DNA of 64,000 nt from Photobacterium aphoticum. GTDB taxonomy: Bacteria; Pseudomonadota; Gammaproteobacteria; Enterobacterales; Vibrionaceae. The translations under genes and the position numbers were made by a program. The notes beneath the pieces were generated by a model, which was not told the origin of the DNA, made no database searches, and worked only from the letters and a program-made list of their open reading frames with translations. Below, one piece after another: positions 10,521 to 19,518 of this stretch (positions are counted from its first letter, which is position 1; each line of letters begins with the position of its first letter). The stretch is taken from positions 80,156 to 144,155 of the forward strand of contig NZ_LDOV01000030.1 in the NCBI RefSeq assembly GCF_001029435.1, in the 5' to 3' direction.

Positions 10521-10568
10521 GGCTACATCGCATGTTCCCCTTTATTAATGCGGTGTAGCCATTTTTCT
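10521..10568 (+). terminator. Rho-independent terminator after the aldolase
   Basis: GGCTACATCGCAT pairs with ATGCGGTGTAGCC across a 14-base loop, followed by ATTTTT. One G-T pair in the stem. Confidence 0.8.
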
Positions 10569-10593
10569 TTCATTCTTCTCCAGACTTCAAATA

Positions 10594-11574
10594 ATGGAAC
10601 ATATTGCGATGGATACGTCATCGGCATTTAAGCCAAAGAAAATCGCCGTGATCGGTGAGTGCATGATCGAATTAAGCGGTAAACCGTTTTCAGGCCAAGA
10701 GCAACGGTTTGGGGGAGATACGTTGAATACGGCGTTGTACCTTTCCCGTTTGGTGCCAGGACTTGCCCCGAGTTATGTTACTGCGCTAGGGGAAGATACT
10801 TACAGCCAGCACATGCTAAAAGCATGGCAGGATGAAGGCATTGATACGGCATTAACCGTACAAATCCCTGGTAAATTGCCGGGTATGTATGCCATCGAGT
10901 TGGACGAGCAAGGTGAGCGTACCTTCCATTATTGGCGCGGAGAGTCGGCAGCAAAAGCGCTTTGCCAGCAGGCTCAATTCTCGACGATCATGGCGACGTT
11001 ACAGTCTTACGATCTGGTTTACTTAACCGGGATTTCATTGGCCATTTTTTCTGATGAAGATAAACACGCCTTCTTACTGGCCCTTGAATCACTTAAAGCG
11101 TCAGGGGTGAAAATTGCCGTCGACTCCAATTATCGTCCGCGTTTATGGCCAAATGCGGCAGATGCTTGTGAATGGTTAGGTAAGTTATACCAGCTTAGCG
11201 ACATTGCGTTGGTCACCGCAGAAGACGAAGATGCCATGCTAGGTATGCAAGATTCTCCTGCCAGCATCATTGCCACACGTTTACATTCAATGGGAGTGAA
11301 ACAAGTGGTGGTGAAACTGGGAAGCGAAGGCGCAATGTGGTCTGAGAAGGGGCAAAGTGGTCAGGCGCGAACCAATAAAGTCGATCATGTCGTGGATACC
11401 ACCGCCGCTGGAGATTCATTTAATGCGGGGTATCTGGCTGCTTGGTCAATGGGAATGACGATGGCGGAATGTTGCCATTGGGGGAATAAATTAGCCTCTC
11501 GGGTTATTCAGCATCAAGGTGCGATCATTCCTCGGGATCAAACCCACTACATTACCGAATTAATGAGCATTTAA
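10594..11574 (+). CDS. kdgK: 2-dehydro-3-deoxygluconokinase (KDG kinase)
   Basis: A 326-residue PfkB-family kinase. N-terminal VIGECMIEL and FGGDTLNTALYLSR form the sugar site, and DTTAAGDSFNAGYLA near residue 268 holds the anion-hole glycines and catalytic Asp. It would phosphorylate 2-keto-3-deoxygluconate to KDPG, the step between KduD (14464-15225) and the KDPG aldolase (12548-13174). An in-frame ATG at 10609 has a better ribosome site (GGAA about 9 bases ahead) and may be the true start, which would remove five residues. Confidence 0.9.
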   Translation: MEHIAMDTSSAFKPKKIAVIGECMIELSGKPFSGQEQRFGGDTLNTALYLSRLVPGLAPSYVTALGEDTYSQHMLKAWQDEGIDTALTVQIPGKLPGMYAIELDEQGERTFHYWRGESAAKALCQQAQFSTIMATLQSYDLVYLTGISLAIFSDEDKHAFLLALESLKASGVKIAVDSNYRPRLWPNAADACEWLGKLYQLSDIALVTAEDEDAMLGMQDSPASIIATRLHSMGVKQVVVKLGSEGAMWSEKGQSGQARTNKVDHVVDTTAAGDSFNAGYLAAWSMGMTMAECCHWGNKLASRVIQHQGAIIPRDQTHYITELMSI

Positions 11575-11632
11575 TGTCAGTCGTTGACCGGCAGTATATC
11601 AATGAAATGGATAGTCATGCGTTGGAGGCAAA

Positions 11633-12211
11633 ATGACGATGAAACATGTCGCAGTCTTGTTGGCTGATGGGTTTGAAGAAGGTGAAGCGGTTGTCTTTAT
11701 CGATATTATGCGTCGTCTAGATATTAAAGTAGATGTGCTTTCTTGTATGGAAACCACCGCACTTAAGACCTACTTTGAAACCCGTATTACGGCAGATGAT
11801 ACCCTGAAACAGTGCTATGACCGTACGTACGATGCGGTGATGATGCCTGGTGGGCCGAAGGGCACGGACAATTTAACGGCTAACCCAATGGTGATTGACT
11901 TTATTAAACGTCACATTGCAGACAATAAATACATTTGTGCTTTATGTTCATCTGGCGCCAAAGTGTTAGCGGCACATGGCTTATTGGAAGGTCGTCAGTA
12001 TACGACCGGTGATAAATTGGCAGACAAGTTTGAAGATGGTCAGTTTATTAATCAAAAAGTGGTGGTAACCGATAACTTTATTACGGGACGGGGGCTGGGT
12101 GTGAGTTTTGAATTTGCCTTTACCGTTGCCAAAATGTTGTTGACGGATAACCAAGAGAAAGTGGATTGGCAGGCGAATCACATTTATTTTGAGCATTGGC
12201 CGCTACGTTAA
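11633..12211 (+). CDS. DJ-1/PfpI family protein
   Basis: A 192-residue protein of the DJ-1/PfpI glutamine-amidotransferase-like fold. N-terminal VAVLLADGFEEGEAV carries the conserved Glu, MMPGGPKGTDNL the oxyanion loop, and ICALCSSGAKVLA the nucleophile-elbow Cys near residue 107. ATG 11633 follows GGAGG. It sits 58 bases after kdgK on the same strand. Members act as glyoxalases or deglycases, chaperones or isonitrile hydratases; here a role in protecting against reactive keto-sugar by-products is only a guess. Confidence 0.8.
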   Translation: MTMKHVAVLLADGFEEGEAVVFIDIMRRLDIKVDVLSCMETTALKTYFETRITADDTLKQCYDRTYDAVMMPGGPKGTDNLTANPMVIDFIKRHIADNKYICALCSSGAKVLAAHGLLEGRQYTTGDKLADKFEDGQFINQKVVVTDNFITGRGLGVSFEFAFTVAKMLLTDNQEKVDWQANHIYFEHWPLR

Positions 12212-12290
12212 TACTTATTCTATCATCAGGTCTTTTTTATCTGCTTCGTATTATAAACGTCGAGGGTGGTCTACTGCGTAACCCTTTTTG

Positions 12291-12324
12291 CCCTATCGCA
12301 ACCTCAGCGATGGGGCTTTTTTTT
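12291..12324 (+). terminator. Rho-independent terminator after the DJ-1 gene
   Basis: CCCTATCGC pairs with GCGATGGGG around loop AACCTCA, then nine T (one follows a C). The remaining 12325-12472 bases before the converging gene show nothing. Confidence 0.9.
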
Positions 12325-12472
12325 CTGCCCATATGGCTGAAAGAGCAAAAAGTAGGATACGTCATGATAGATGACGGATAAGTAACGAGGAAGAGATTGG
12401 CGCTTTCCATCTATCGGTAAGGATAGAAATAAAGAAACTGAAGGGGAGAACGTGGAGATAGAAACTGAAGAC

Positions 12473-12498
12473 AAAAAAGCAGCGACCGGATCGCTGCT
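12473..12498 (-). terminator. Rho-independent terminator of the KDPG aldolase gene
   Basis: AGCAGCGA/TCGCTGCT stem with loop CCGGA; on the minus strand it is followed by six T. It lies 50 bases beyond the aldolase stop. Confidence 0.85.
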
Positions 12499-12547
12499 TA
12501 GTGTTTTTCATGATCAACATGGAAAAATGATGTTATCAGCGCTGATT

Positions 12548-13174
12548 TTATTCGCCGACAATTGTCGCGACATTTTTCACTAATTCAGCCAGTTCATCCC
12601 AGCGCTCTTCATCAATCAGGTTGCCCGGTACCATCCATGTTCCGCCACAAGCAAATACAGCGTTCAAAGCAAGATATTGATTAACGTTAGCAGGGTTCAC
12701 GCCGCCTGTTGGCATGAAAGAAACCGGATAGACAGCAGACAGGGCTTTCAACATTTCTACGCCGCCAGACGGCTCAGCAGGGAAGAATTTCAAGGTGTTA
12801 AGCCCCATCTCCATGGCTTGTTCAACCAAGCTTGGGTTATTCACGCCCGGGATGATAGGCATATTGCGCTGTTGGCAGTATTTCACCGTTGTTGGGTTAA
12901 AGCCCGGGCTGACAATAAAGTCGACACCTGCTTCGATAGCGGCATCAACTTGTTGGGTGGTTAAGACGGTGCCTGCACCAATGAGCATGTCAGGGTACGC
13001 TTCACGCATGTTACGAATGGCCTGGGCTGCCGCCTCTGTGCGGAAAGTAACTTCCGCGCAAGGTAAGCCATTTTCAGACAGTACTTGCGCTAGCTTCGCC
13101 GCTTTATGGGCGTCTTTAATCGCAATAACAGGGATAACTTTTAGCGCACGCATGCGTGATGTTAGATGACTCAT
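12548..13174 (-). CDS. eda: KDPG aldolase (2-keto-3-deoxy-6-phosphogluconate aldolase)
   Basis: This 208-residue class I aldolase matches Eda in length and motifs. IPVIAIKD opens the barrel, AEVTFRT holds the catalytic Glu near residue 41, GAGTVL and VSPGFNP follow, and NTLKFFPAE carries the Schiff-base Lys near residue 130. It cleaves KDPG to pyruvate and glyceraldehyde 3-phosphate and so ends the uronate branch. It is on the strand opposite kdgK, downstream of kdgR, with its own terminator on each side, so it is probably a separate transcript. Confidence 0.95.
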   Translation of the reverse strand: MSHLTSRMRALKVIPVIAIKDAHKAAKLAQVLSENGLPCAEVTFRTEAAAQAIRNMREAYPDMLIGAGTVLTTQQVDAAIEAGVDFIVSPGFNPTTVKYCQQRNMPIIPGVNNPSLVEQAMEMGLNTLKFFPAEPSGGVEMLKALSAVYPVSFMPTGGVNPANVNQYLALNAVFACGGTWMVPGNLIDEERWDELAELVKNVATIVGE

Positions 13175-13320
13175 TGTTTCACTCCTTGATAAAAATGCAG
13201 TAACGATTTAAGCATCGCAATCTGTATGGATGGCGATGTGGACGTATAACCGATATGTCGCAGAAGGTGTCGTTTGAATGGCATGTAAGTGCTGATCTGT
13301 GCCCTACATTTTCCAGCCAT

Positions 13321-13353
13321 AAAAATACCCTCATGGAAATGCATGAGGGTATT
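13321..13353 (-). terminator. Rho-independent terminator of kdgR
   Basis: A 12-base-pair stem (AATACCCTCATG with CATGAGGGTATT, loop of six) followed on the minus strand by a short T run. It lies 45 bases after the kdgR stop codon. Confidence 0.85.
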
Positions 13354-13398
13354 GTCCAAAATGAAAGCAAATAAGTCAATAAATTTGAAACTGTGTTT

Positions 13399-14184
13399 CT
13401 ATTTTATTGGGTAGTCATGAAACCCGAGTTGGTCAGAAACGGTTTTCCCTGCTGTGTGAAGCAGATTGATGTAGTAAGACTTACGTTTTTCATCAAATCG
13501 GATGGTGGGTAATGAGATGGATAATGCAGCGATGACATTGCCGAATCGGTCAAACACAGGCGCTGCGATACAACGCAAGCCAGGTTCTTGCTCTTCATTA
13601 TCTTCGGCATACACGTTGGCTTTAACATCGTTCAGTTCATTCAGTAGCTGCTCGATGTTTTCCAGTGTTTTTTCTGTGTGTTTAATGAACTCGACATCTT
13701 TTAGCGTATCGCGGACAAAGGCTTCTGCCTGGTAAGCCAGTAGTACCTTGCCAATGGCAGTGCTGTATAGCGGGTTACGACGACCAATGCGCGATTGCAT
13801 ACTCAGGTTATAGCCTGAATCAATTTTGTGGATGTAAATGATGGCATTGTCATCCAGCGCCCCCAGATGCAGGGCCTCATTGGTCTGCTGAGAAATTTTT
13901 TGCATTTCTCGGTCGCAAAGCGCAATAAGATCAACGTTTTCCAGTGACTTTGCACCCAGCTCAAACAGTTTTAACGTGAGGGCATATTTATCAGCTTCTC
14001 CTTCCTGAGAGACATACCCCAACGTTTTCATCGTTTGAAGAAAACGGTACACCGTACTCTTGGACATCATTAATCGCTGAGAGAGATCGGTGATCCCTAT
14101 TTCTTTTTGTTCACCCAGCGCTTGAAGGATGCCAAAGACCTTCATGACTGAAGAGACCGCTTCCGGTTGTTTGGAAGACTCCAT
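13399..14184 (-). CDS. kdgR: IclR-family transcriptional repressor KdgR
   Basis: The 261 residues align over their full length with E. coli KdgR as I know it. The N-terminal winged helix includes SSVMKVFGILQALGE and the recognition region MMSKSTVYRFLQTMKTLGY. The effector domain has IGRRNPLYSTAIGK and EDNEEQEPGLRCIA, and the end is HDYPIK. KdgR represses uronate catabolic genes and is released by 2-keto-3-deoxygluconate. It lies between eda and the divergent kduD, and motifs that may be its operators are placed across the locus. Confidence 0.95.
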   Translation of the reverse strand: MESSKQPEAVSSVMKVFGILQALGEQKEIGITDLSQRLMMSKSTVYRFLQTMKTLGYVSQEGEADKYALTLKLFELGAKSLENVDLIALCDREMQKISQQTNEALHLGALDDNAIIYIHKIDSGYNLSMQSRIGRRNPLYSTAIGKVLLAYQAEAFVRDTLKDVEFIKHTEKTLENIEQLLNELNDVKANVYAEDNEEQEPGLRCIAAPVFDRFGNVIAALSISLPTIRFDEKRKSYYINLLHTAGKTVSDQLGFHDYPIK

Positions 14185-14336
14185 CTAAATGTTCCTTACG
14201 TTATTAGTCTTAATGAACGAGATTATACGGTTTTCACTTTTCTGTGCCTATTTTTCTGAAAGGCTTTTTCAAAAATTGCAACACACCTGTCATTCATCGT
14301 GATCTTGTGATGAAAAGCAAAGCTGCAAATAAAAAA

Positions 14337-14353
14337 TCAAAACGGTATTTCAA
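14337..14353. promoter_or_regulatory. Candidate KdgR operator upstream of kduD
   Basis: AAAAC-GGT-ATTTC (14339-14351) flanked by A-rich sequence, about 115 bases before the kduD ATG and in the kdgR/kduD divergent region. The near-identical form AAAAC-TGC-TTTTC stands before the isomerase gene at 16624-16636. Confidence 0.4.
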
Positions 14354-14463
14354 AAAACTTGATGTATCTTTTTGTAATGGTATAGTCAGCAGCATTGACG
14401 GGACACATATTAATCATTGGGTCTTATGCGGGAACGCCTAAACCTGACTGTGAGGGAAATAAC

Positions 14464-15225
14464 ATGATTCTTAATGCATTTAATCTTGAAGGCAAAGTGG
14501 CTATCGTAACGGGTTGCGATACAGGACTAGGTCAGGGCATGGCGTTGGGTTTGGCGCAAGCGGGTTGCGATATTGTGGGTGTGAATATTGTCGAGCCAAC
14601 AGAAACGATTGAGAAAATGGCACAAACAGGCCGTCAGTTTCTCGATATTCGTGCTAACTTGATGAAAACTGATGATATCAACAGTATTGTTGATCAAGCG
14701 GTATCACACTTCGGTAAGATCGATATTCTGGTGAATAACGCCGGTATTATTCGTCGTAATGACGCGATCGATTTTTCTGAGCAAGATTGGGATGACGTAA
14801 TGAACATTAACATCAAATCTGTATTCTTTATGTCGCAAGCCGTGGCGAAACAATTTATCTCACAAGGTCACGGCGGTAAGATCATTAATATTGCCTCAAT
14901 GTTGTCTTACCAAGGTGGTATCCGTGTTCCGTCATATACTGCATCGAAAAGTGGTGTGATGGGTGTGACACGCCTGATGGCGAATGAATGGGCGAAGCAC
15001 AATATCAATGTGAACGCGATTGCCCCAGGATATATGGCCACTAACAATACGGCGCAGTTACGTGCTGATGAACAGCGTAATGCAGCGATTCTTGAACGTA
15101 TTCCAGCGGAGCGTTGGGGTAACCCAGAAGATCTTGCTGGCCCATGTGTGTTCCTTGCGTCTGATGCGGCAGCCTACATTAACGGGTACACCATCGCAGT
15201 CGATGGTGGTTGGCTAGCCCGATAA
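14464..15225 (+). CDS. kduD: 2-dehydro-3-deoxy-D-gluconate 5-dehydrogenase
   Basis: A 253-residue short-chain dehydrogenase nearly collinear with E. coli KduD: it starts MILNAFNLEGKVAIVTG, has the cofactor motif TGCDTGLGQG, the NNAG motif, the catalytic Ser region and YTASK (Tyr/Lys), and ends AVDGGWLAR. It converts 3-deoxy-D-glycero-2,5-hexodiulosonate to 2-keto-3-deoxygluconate with NAD(P)H. The ATG at 14464 has GAGGGA ahead; the longer open frame to 14395 is not needed. A terminator follows 20 bases after the stop. Confidence 0.97.
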   Translation: MILNAFNLEGKVAIVTGCDTGLGQGMALGLAQAGCDIVGVNIVEPTETIEKMAQTGRQFLDIRANLMKTDDINSIVDQAVSHFGKIDILVNNAGIIRRNDAIDFSEQDWDDVMNINIKSVFFMSQAVAKQFISQGHGGKIINIASMLSYQGGIRVPSYTASKSGVMGVTRLMANEWAKHNINVNAIAPGYMATNNTAQLRADEQRNAAILERIPAERWGNPEDLAGPCVFLASDAAAYINGYTIAVDGGWLAR

Positions 15226-15245
15226 ATCATAGGGCGTAAAGAACA

Positions 15246-15278
15246 AGCGGTGACACGTGATGTGTTACCGCTTTTTTT
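15246..15278 (+). terminator. Rho-independent terminator after kduD
   Basis: AGCGGTGACAC pairs with GTGTTACCGCT around GTGAT and is followed by seven T. Confidence 0.9.
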
Positions 15279-15304
15279 GTTATGTCGCGAGTTGGAGTGA
15301 GTTG

Positions 15305-15817
15305 ATGGATGTTGTATGGATCGCGCAAGCCGTAGGCTTAGTGAGTTATGTGTTAGGCATTTCTACCTTTTATCAAAAGAACGATAAACGGTTAAAGATG
15401 ATGATGGTGATCTTTAATCTCAATCACATGATGCATTATTTATTACTCGGTGCGATCACGTCTGCGGTGAGTTCAGCGTTGTCTGCGTGTCGTTCGACAT
15501 TATCGGTGAAATTTTCTTCGCCAACATTGGCGTATGGGTTCATTGCCTGCAATGTGCTGATTGGACTTTATATTGTCGACAATCCGTTAGGCTGGTTACC
15601 GATTATTGGTACGTCGATTGGTACGTATGCCATGTTCTGTTTGCAAGGGATCAGAATGCGTATCGCCTTTATTGTCGGGGCGACTTTTTGGCTGTTGAAT
15701 AATATTCTTGTGGGATCTTGGGGTGGAATGTTGCTTGAAAGTACCTTGTTGACGGTGAATATGTTGACGATTTATCGGTTGTACCGAACCCGTCCAATGG
15801 AAGAAATGACACGCTAA
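15305..15817 (+). CDS. YgjV-family inner-membrane protein
   Basis: The ATG at 15305 follows GGAGTGAG and gives 170 residues with about five or six hydrophobic segments. The opening WIAQAVGLVSYVLGISTFYQ and the NHMMHYLLLGA and GTSIGTYAMFCLQG segments resemble E. coli YgjV, an inner-membrane protein often found beside uronate genes in enteric bacteria. Function is not established. It lies just after the kduD terminator on the same strand. Confidence 0.75.
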   Translation: MDVVWIAQAVGLVSYVLGISTFYQKNDKRLKMMMVIFNLNHMMHYLLLGAITSAVSSALSACRSTLSVKFSSPTLAYGFIACNVLIGLYIVDNPLGWLPIIGTSIGTYAMFCLQGIRMRIAFIVGATFWLLNNILVGSWGGMLLESTLLTVNMLTIYRLYRTRPMEEMTR

Positions 15818-15922
15818 ATAAAGAGAGGGTATATGTCGAGAGATGGTGTGTAGAAGGTAAAGCCCGCTAAGAAAAGCGATGCCACAACAAGCTGCCGAAG
15901 CAGCCTGTTGATTGATGTTATA

Positions 15923-16570
15923 TTAAGCTTGGTCGATGATTTGCGAAACAAATGCGCGAATATCATCGTCCTGACAATGATCAAAGAAGCATTGTTGGAA
16001 ACGCTCCCCACTGACAGCAGTCTTTACTAATTCAGGGTCGATAGCACGCAGTGTATCGAGATAATTGTCCTTCACGACAGCCGCTTTCACCGCATTCAGG
16101 ATACCGGCGTTACGTTGTTGTGGTTCTGCGCGTTCTAGTGGATATCCCTGACCGCGCTCACCGGTTGTGAAAGCTTTTTCAAAGATATAGCGGACATTGA
16201 GTTCAGCGCCCCAGCCAAAGCCTTTCGCAAAAGCCAAAGATAGCGCGTTGCCGTTGTTAATTTGATTGAACAAGAAGGCATCTGACGGATCAAGACAGTA
16301 ACCGCACACAACACCAGGGTGAATGTTCAGTGACATCATCGCACCTTGGCCAGTCCCGCAGCCCGTTACCACAAAATCAACCGCTTTAGCGTTAATGAGT
16401 AAGCTTGCCATGATGCCAAGGTGAATATAAGTGAGGTGATGATCATGTTCATCATTCATGCCGACGTTATACACGTCATACTGTAAATCGGAAACAACCG
16501 TATTGAGTTGCTCAAGCACCATAGCATTTTTGTTGGCTTGGCTGTTTTCCATCATGAGTGCGATTTTCAT
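15923..16570 (-). CDS. RpiB/LacAB-fold sugar isomerase, DhuI-like
   Basis: A 215-residue protein of the RpiB/LacA/LacB fold, longer than RpiB (about 150). MKIALMMENSQANKNA starts the fold, and DFVVTGCGTGQGAMMSLN holds the Cys of the family's active-site loop (TGCGTG). In streptococcal glycosaminoglycan clusters a protein of this fold (DhuI) isomerises 4-deoxy-L-threo-5-hexosulose-uronate and replaces KduI. No KduI is present in this window, so this gene probably fills that step ahead of KduD. It has a candidate KdgR operator about 55 bases before its ATG. Confidence 0.75.
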   Translation of the reverse strand: MKIALMMENSQANKNAMVLEQLNTVVSDLQYDVYNVGMNDEHDHHLTYIHLGIMASLLINAKAVDFVVTGCGTGQGAMMSLNIHPGVVCGYCLDPSDAFLFNQINNGNALSLAFAKGFGWGAELNVRYIFEKAFTTGERGQGYPLERAEPQQRNAGILNAVKAAVVKDNYLDTLRAIDPELVKTAVSGERFQQCFFDHCQDDDIRAFVSQIIDQA

Positions 16571-16888
16571 AGAAGACTCTCTTAGTAATGATGAAGGTAA
16601 TTATAAAAATCAATTACAAAAATAAAACTGCTTTTCAAAAATAAAGAAATAAAGTTCACGTTTTTACTGTGTGAAGAATGACGATTTGTGATGGTTGTCA
16701 TGTTGTATTACAGGCCAGATGGCAGGTGATTGTGGGAGAGATGCCGAAAGAGAACGGCATGACAGGAAAACGCTTTGTCTCCATTTGTCATCACCAACCC
16801 CATCATCCATACAATAGCGGACAAAAAAGCGTGTGCTTTTTACTTACACTTACAACAGTAAATCATTGATGACATCTAGGTGACGGGT
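16571..16888. promoter_or_regulatory. Divergent promoter region with candidate KdgR operator at 16622-16640
   Basis: 318 bases between the isomerase and eptA. AAAAC-TGC-TTTTC at 16624-16636, flanked by A-rich sequence, closely resembles the motif before kduD. A 63-codon frame at 16678-16869 has no ribosome site and is not taken as a gene. Nothing else is recognised. Confidence 0.4.
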
Positions 16889-18511
16889 ATGCAACGACGA
16901 CTGCGCAGTATGGGGTTCACCCTGCTGATCGCGCTGTACTTTACAGTGTTTCAGAACATGGCTTTATGGCATCACTTGTCGGTGTTGTATGCCGCGCAAA
17001 AAGTGCAGGGTTGGGGCTTTTTGTTGACCGTTCCCGTCTTTATTTTTGTGTTGATGAACGTCGTGTTTACCTTGTTGATCTGGCCGCGTGTGTACAAGGT
17101 GATTGTGCCGGTATTGATACTGGCCGCCACCGGGGTGACCTATGCCATGTATCAGTACGGAGTGGTGTTTGACCACGGCATGATGGTTAATGTGGTGGAA
17201 ACCGATACCCATGAAGCCACCAGTTACCTGTCGCCGGCGTTGTTTGGCTGGTTTATTGGCTTGGCGGTGATCCCGTTGATTCTGCTCTGGCGTGTGAAAG
17301 TCGATTTTGGCGCGTCTACCCGTCAACTTATACTAAAGAAAGGCATGAGCATCTTGCTGTCTCTTGTGGTGGTCGGGGCGATTGCGGGCCTGTATTACAA
17401 AGACTATGCCTCTTTATTGCGTAACCACAGCGAAATTAAAGCCATGATCAACCCGACCAACTTCCTCAGTGCGGGTTATCGCGTGTTAAAAGAGCGCGTG
17501 TATGAAGCGCACTTACCGTTTGAGGTCATCGGTACTGATGCGGTGGATCGCAATGCGGCGCTTGCAGAAAAAGGCAAACCTAATGTATTAGTGCTGGTGG
17601 TAGGGGAAACGGCGCGCGCACAAGACTATGCACTGGATGGTTACGATCGCAATACCAATCCGTATTTATCGAAAGAGTCGATTTTGAGTTACCAGAACGT
17701 GTCGTCGTGCGGCACGGCCACCGCTGTGTCTGTGCCGTGTATGTTCTCGCGCATGACGCATGACAATTACGACGCGTTAACGGCGCGCCATCAAGAAGGC
17801 TTGTTGGATGTGCTTAAGCATGCGGGTGTGTCGGTCACATGGATCGATAATAACAGTGGCAGCAAAGGCGTAGCGAATCGCGTCAACGTGATCATCACGC
17901 AGGGCAGCAATGATCCTACTTTGTGTCCGGATGGCATGTGTTACGACGGCATCTTACTGAAGCCGCTGAAACAACAGCTGGCCCATATTGAAGGGGATAC
18001 CGTGATTGTACTGCATCTGATGGGCAGTCACGGCCCGACGTACGCCAAGCGTTATCCAAAAGCCTTTGCGCGTTTTAAGCCAGTGTGTGAAACCAGCGAT
18101 CTGCAGCAATGCTCACAGGAAGCCTTGATTAACACCTATGACAATTCACTGGTGTACACCGATTACATTTTGGATCAAATCATTGGCTTGTTAAAAGAAG
18201 AGAGCAGCAAGGTCAATGGGGCGATGCTGTATATGTCGGATCACGGCGAGTCGTTGGGCGAGCAGGGTATTTATCTGCACGGTATGCCATATTCCATCGC
18301 ACCGAGTCAGCAAACCCACATTCCGATGATCACCTGGTTCTCGCCAACGTTTACCCAGCACCAGCGCTTGGATGGACAGTGTATGTCACAGGTCGCACAA
18401 CATGATAAACTGTCGCACGATAATGTTTTTCATACGGTATTGGGCATGATGGATATCAGCACCAACACGTATGATCCTCATCTCGACATGTTGGCGGCTT
18501 GCCGACAGTGA
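16889..18511 (+). CDS. eptA: Lipid A phosphoethanolamine transferase (EptA/MCR family)
   Basis: Five N-terminal membrane segments lead into a periplasmic alkaline-phosphatase-fold domain. VVGETARAQDY near residue 240 contains the nucleophilic Thr, CGTATAVSVPCMFS the first disulfide region, and SDHGESLGEQG the zinc ligands. It transfers phosphoethanolamine from phosphatidylethanolamine to lipid A, which lowers surface charge. ATG 16889 has AGGTGA five bases ahead and is preferred to the GTG at 16880. The next gene, dgkA, recycles the diacylglycerol product, a pairing known in vibrios. Confidence 0.9.
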   Translation: MQRRLRSMGFTLLIALYFTVFQNMALWHHLSVLYAAQKVQGWGFLLTVPVFIFVLMNVVFTLLIWPRVYKVIVPVLILAATGVTYAMYQYGVVFDHGMMVNVVETDTHEATSYLSPALFGWFIGLAVIPLILLWRVKVDFGASTRQLILKKGMSILLSLVVVGAIAGLYYKDYASLLRNHSEIKAMINPTNFLSAGYRVLKERVYEAHLPFEVIGTDAVDRNAALAEKGKPNVLVLVVGETARAQDYALDGYDRNTNPYLSKESILSYQNVSSCGTATAVSVPCMFSRMTHDNYDALTARHQEGLLDVLKHAGVSVTWIDNNSGSKGVANRVNVIITQGSNDPTLCPDGMCYDGILLKPLKQQLAHIEGDTVIVLHLMGSHGPTYAKRYPKAFARFKPVCETSDLQQCSQEALINTYDNSLVYTDYILDQIIGLLKEESSKVNGAMLYMSDHGESLGEQGIYLHGMPYSIAPSQQTHIPMITWFSPTFTQHQRLDGQCMSQVAQHDKLSHDNVFHTVLGMMDISTNTYDPHLDMLAACRQ

Positions 18512-18581
18512 GCGAAAGCGCCGCAAACGGTGCGATAAGCAATGCAGCAAGCGAAATAGATAAGTAATAAAAGAGAAGCAG

Positions 18582-18953
18582 ATGAAACCGGGAGCAACAG
18601 GTATTACCCGCATCATGAATGCGACGGTGTATTCGATGCAAGGGCTGAAAGCCGCATGGCAAAATGAAGCGGCGTTTCGTCAGGAAAGCGTATTACTGTT
18701 GGTGGCCATTGCGATCACCAGCCTTTTGCCAGTGAGCCTGTATGAGCAGGTTGCGATGCTGGCCTGTATCGTGTTGGTGATGATCGTCGAGTTGATGAAC
18801 TCCGCCATTGAAGCCGTGGTGGATCGTATAGGCCCTGAGCGTCATGAGCTGTCTGGCCGTGCGAAAGACATCGGCTCAGCGGCTGTCTTTGTGGCCATGG
18901 TGCTTACCGGTATGGTGTGGGCGGCAATTCTGTACACGACCTATTTGGCATAA
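18582..18953 (+). CDS. dgkA: Diacylglycerol kinase
   Basis: This 123-residue integral membrane kinase matches DgkA in length. TGITRIMNATVYSMQGLKAA and NEAAFRQE start it, and the active-site region VELMNSAIEAVVDRIG follows, with three membrane segments. It phosphorylates diacylglycerol to phosphatidic acid. It starts 70 bases after eptA and is followed by a terminator, so the two form a short operon: EptA releases diacylglycerol and DgkA removes it. Confidence 0.96.
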   Translation: MKPGATGITRIMNATVYSMQGLKAAWQNEAAFRQESVLLLVAIAITSLLPVSLYEQVAMLACIVLVMIVELMNSAIEAVVDRIGPERHELSGRAKDIGSAAVFVAMVLTGMVWAAILYTTYLA

Positions 18954-18977
18954 CGCAAGGCGTGATGCGAAAAATGA

Positions 18978-19006
18978 AAAAGCCACGACCGTTGTCGTGG
19001 CTTTTT
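18978..19006 (+). terminator. Rho-independent terminator, probably bidirectional
   Basis: AGCCACGAC/GTCGTGGCT stem with loop CGTT, T run on the plus side and A run on the other, between the converging dgkA and zinc-ribbon genes. Confidence 0.9.
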
Positions 19007-19034
19007 GCTATGAATAACCGCGAGGGCGAAGTAT

Positions 19035-19235
19035 TTAGCTGCGCGAAATAACCCATTCAGCATTGCAGTCTTTACACGTTAATTGTGCTTCACTGATACT
19101 CTTACCCACAATTTGTGTCTGGGTGGATTGGCATTCAGGGCACTGCGTCCGCGTCGGAGGGCAATTGATCTCAACGCAATGATTCTTATTGTCTTTGGCT
19201 TTGACCATTGGTTGTTTGCAATCTGGGCACAACAT
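19035..19235 (-). CDS. Small zinc-ribbon protein
   Basis: A 66-residue protein with two zinc-knuckle pairs: CPDC near the start and a later CPEC...CKDC pair. The spacing suggests two small zinc ribbons. The start codon has AAGGAG upstream on the minus strand. Function unknown; such proteins often bind nucleic acid or act in assembly. It is a stand-alone gene converging on dgkA. The 283 bases between it and the next gene show no feature. Confidence 0.65.
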   Translation of the reverse strand: MLCPDCKQPMVKAKDNKNHCVEINCPPTRTQCPECQSTQTQIVGKSISEAQLTCKDCNAEWVISRS

Positions 19236-19518
19236 TATTAATACTCCTTATTAATGCACTGACATCATGTCAGCGATGCACACATTACTTGTCTACACTG
19301 GTACGAATATTGCGCAAATATTTCGACAGTGTCAGAAAAATAATCTCTGCTCTTGTAATAGCATTGTTGACAGACCGTGACTATCTCTGTGTGTAGATTG
19401 TTCTTTGTTTGTTGATATAGATCATAACTATGTCCAAACAGAGAATAATTTTGCAAAAGATGCGCTAAGCCGCCGATAGGTGCCATAACCATAGGGTGAG
19501 AATGGCAATTGCAGCAAG

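Noticed and set aside
15870..15915. Hairpin CAACAAGCTGC/GCAGCCTGTTG between ygjV-like and isomerase genes
   Set aside because: No T run on either side and one mismatch, so it is not called a terminator.
16678..16869. 63-codon open frame upstream of eptA
   Set aside because: No ribosome site and it fills a divergent promoter region.
16880..16888. GTG start for EptA
   Set aside because: The ATG nine bases later has a ribosome site at normal spacing; the GTG has none.
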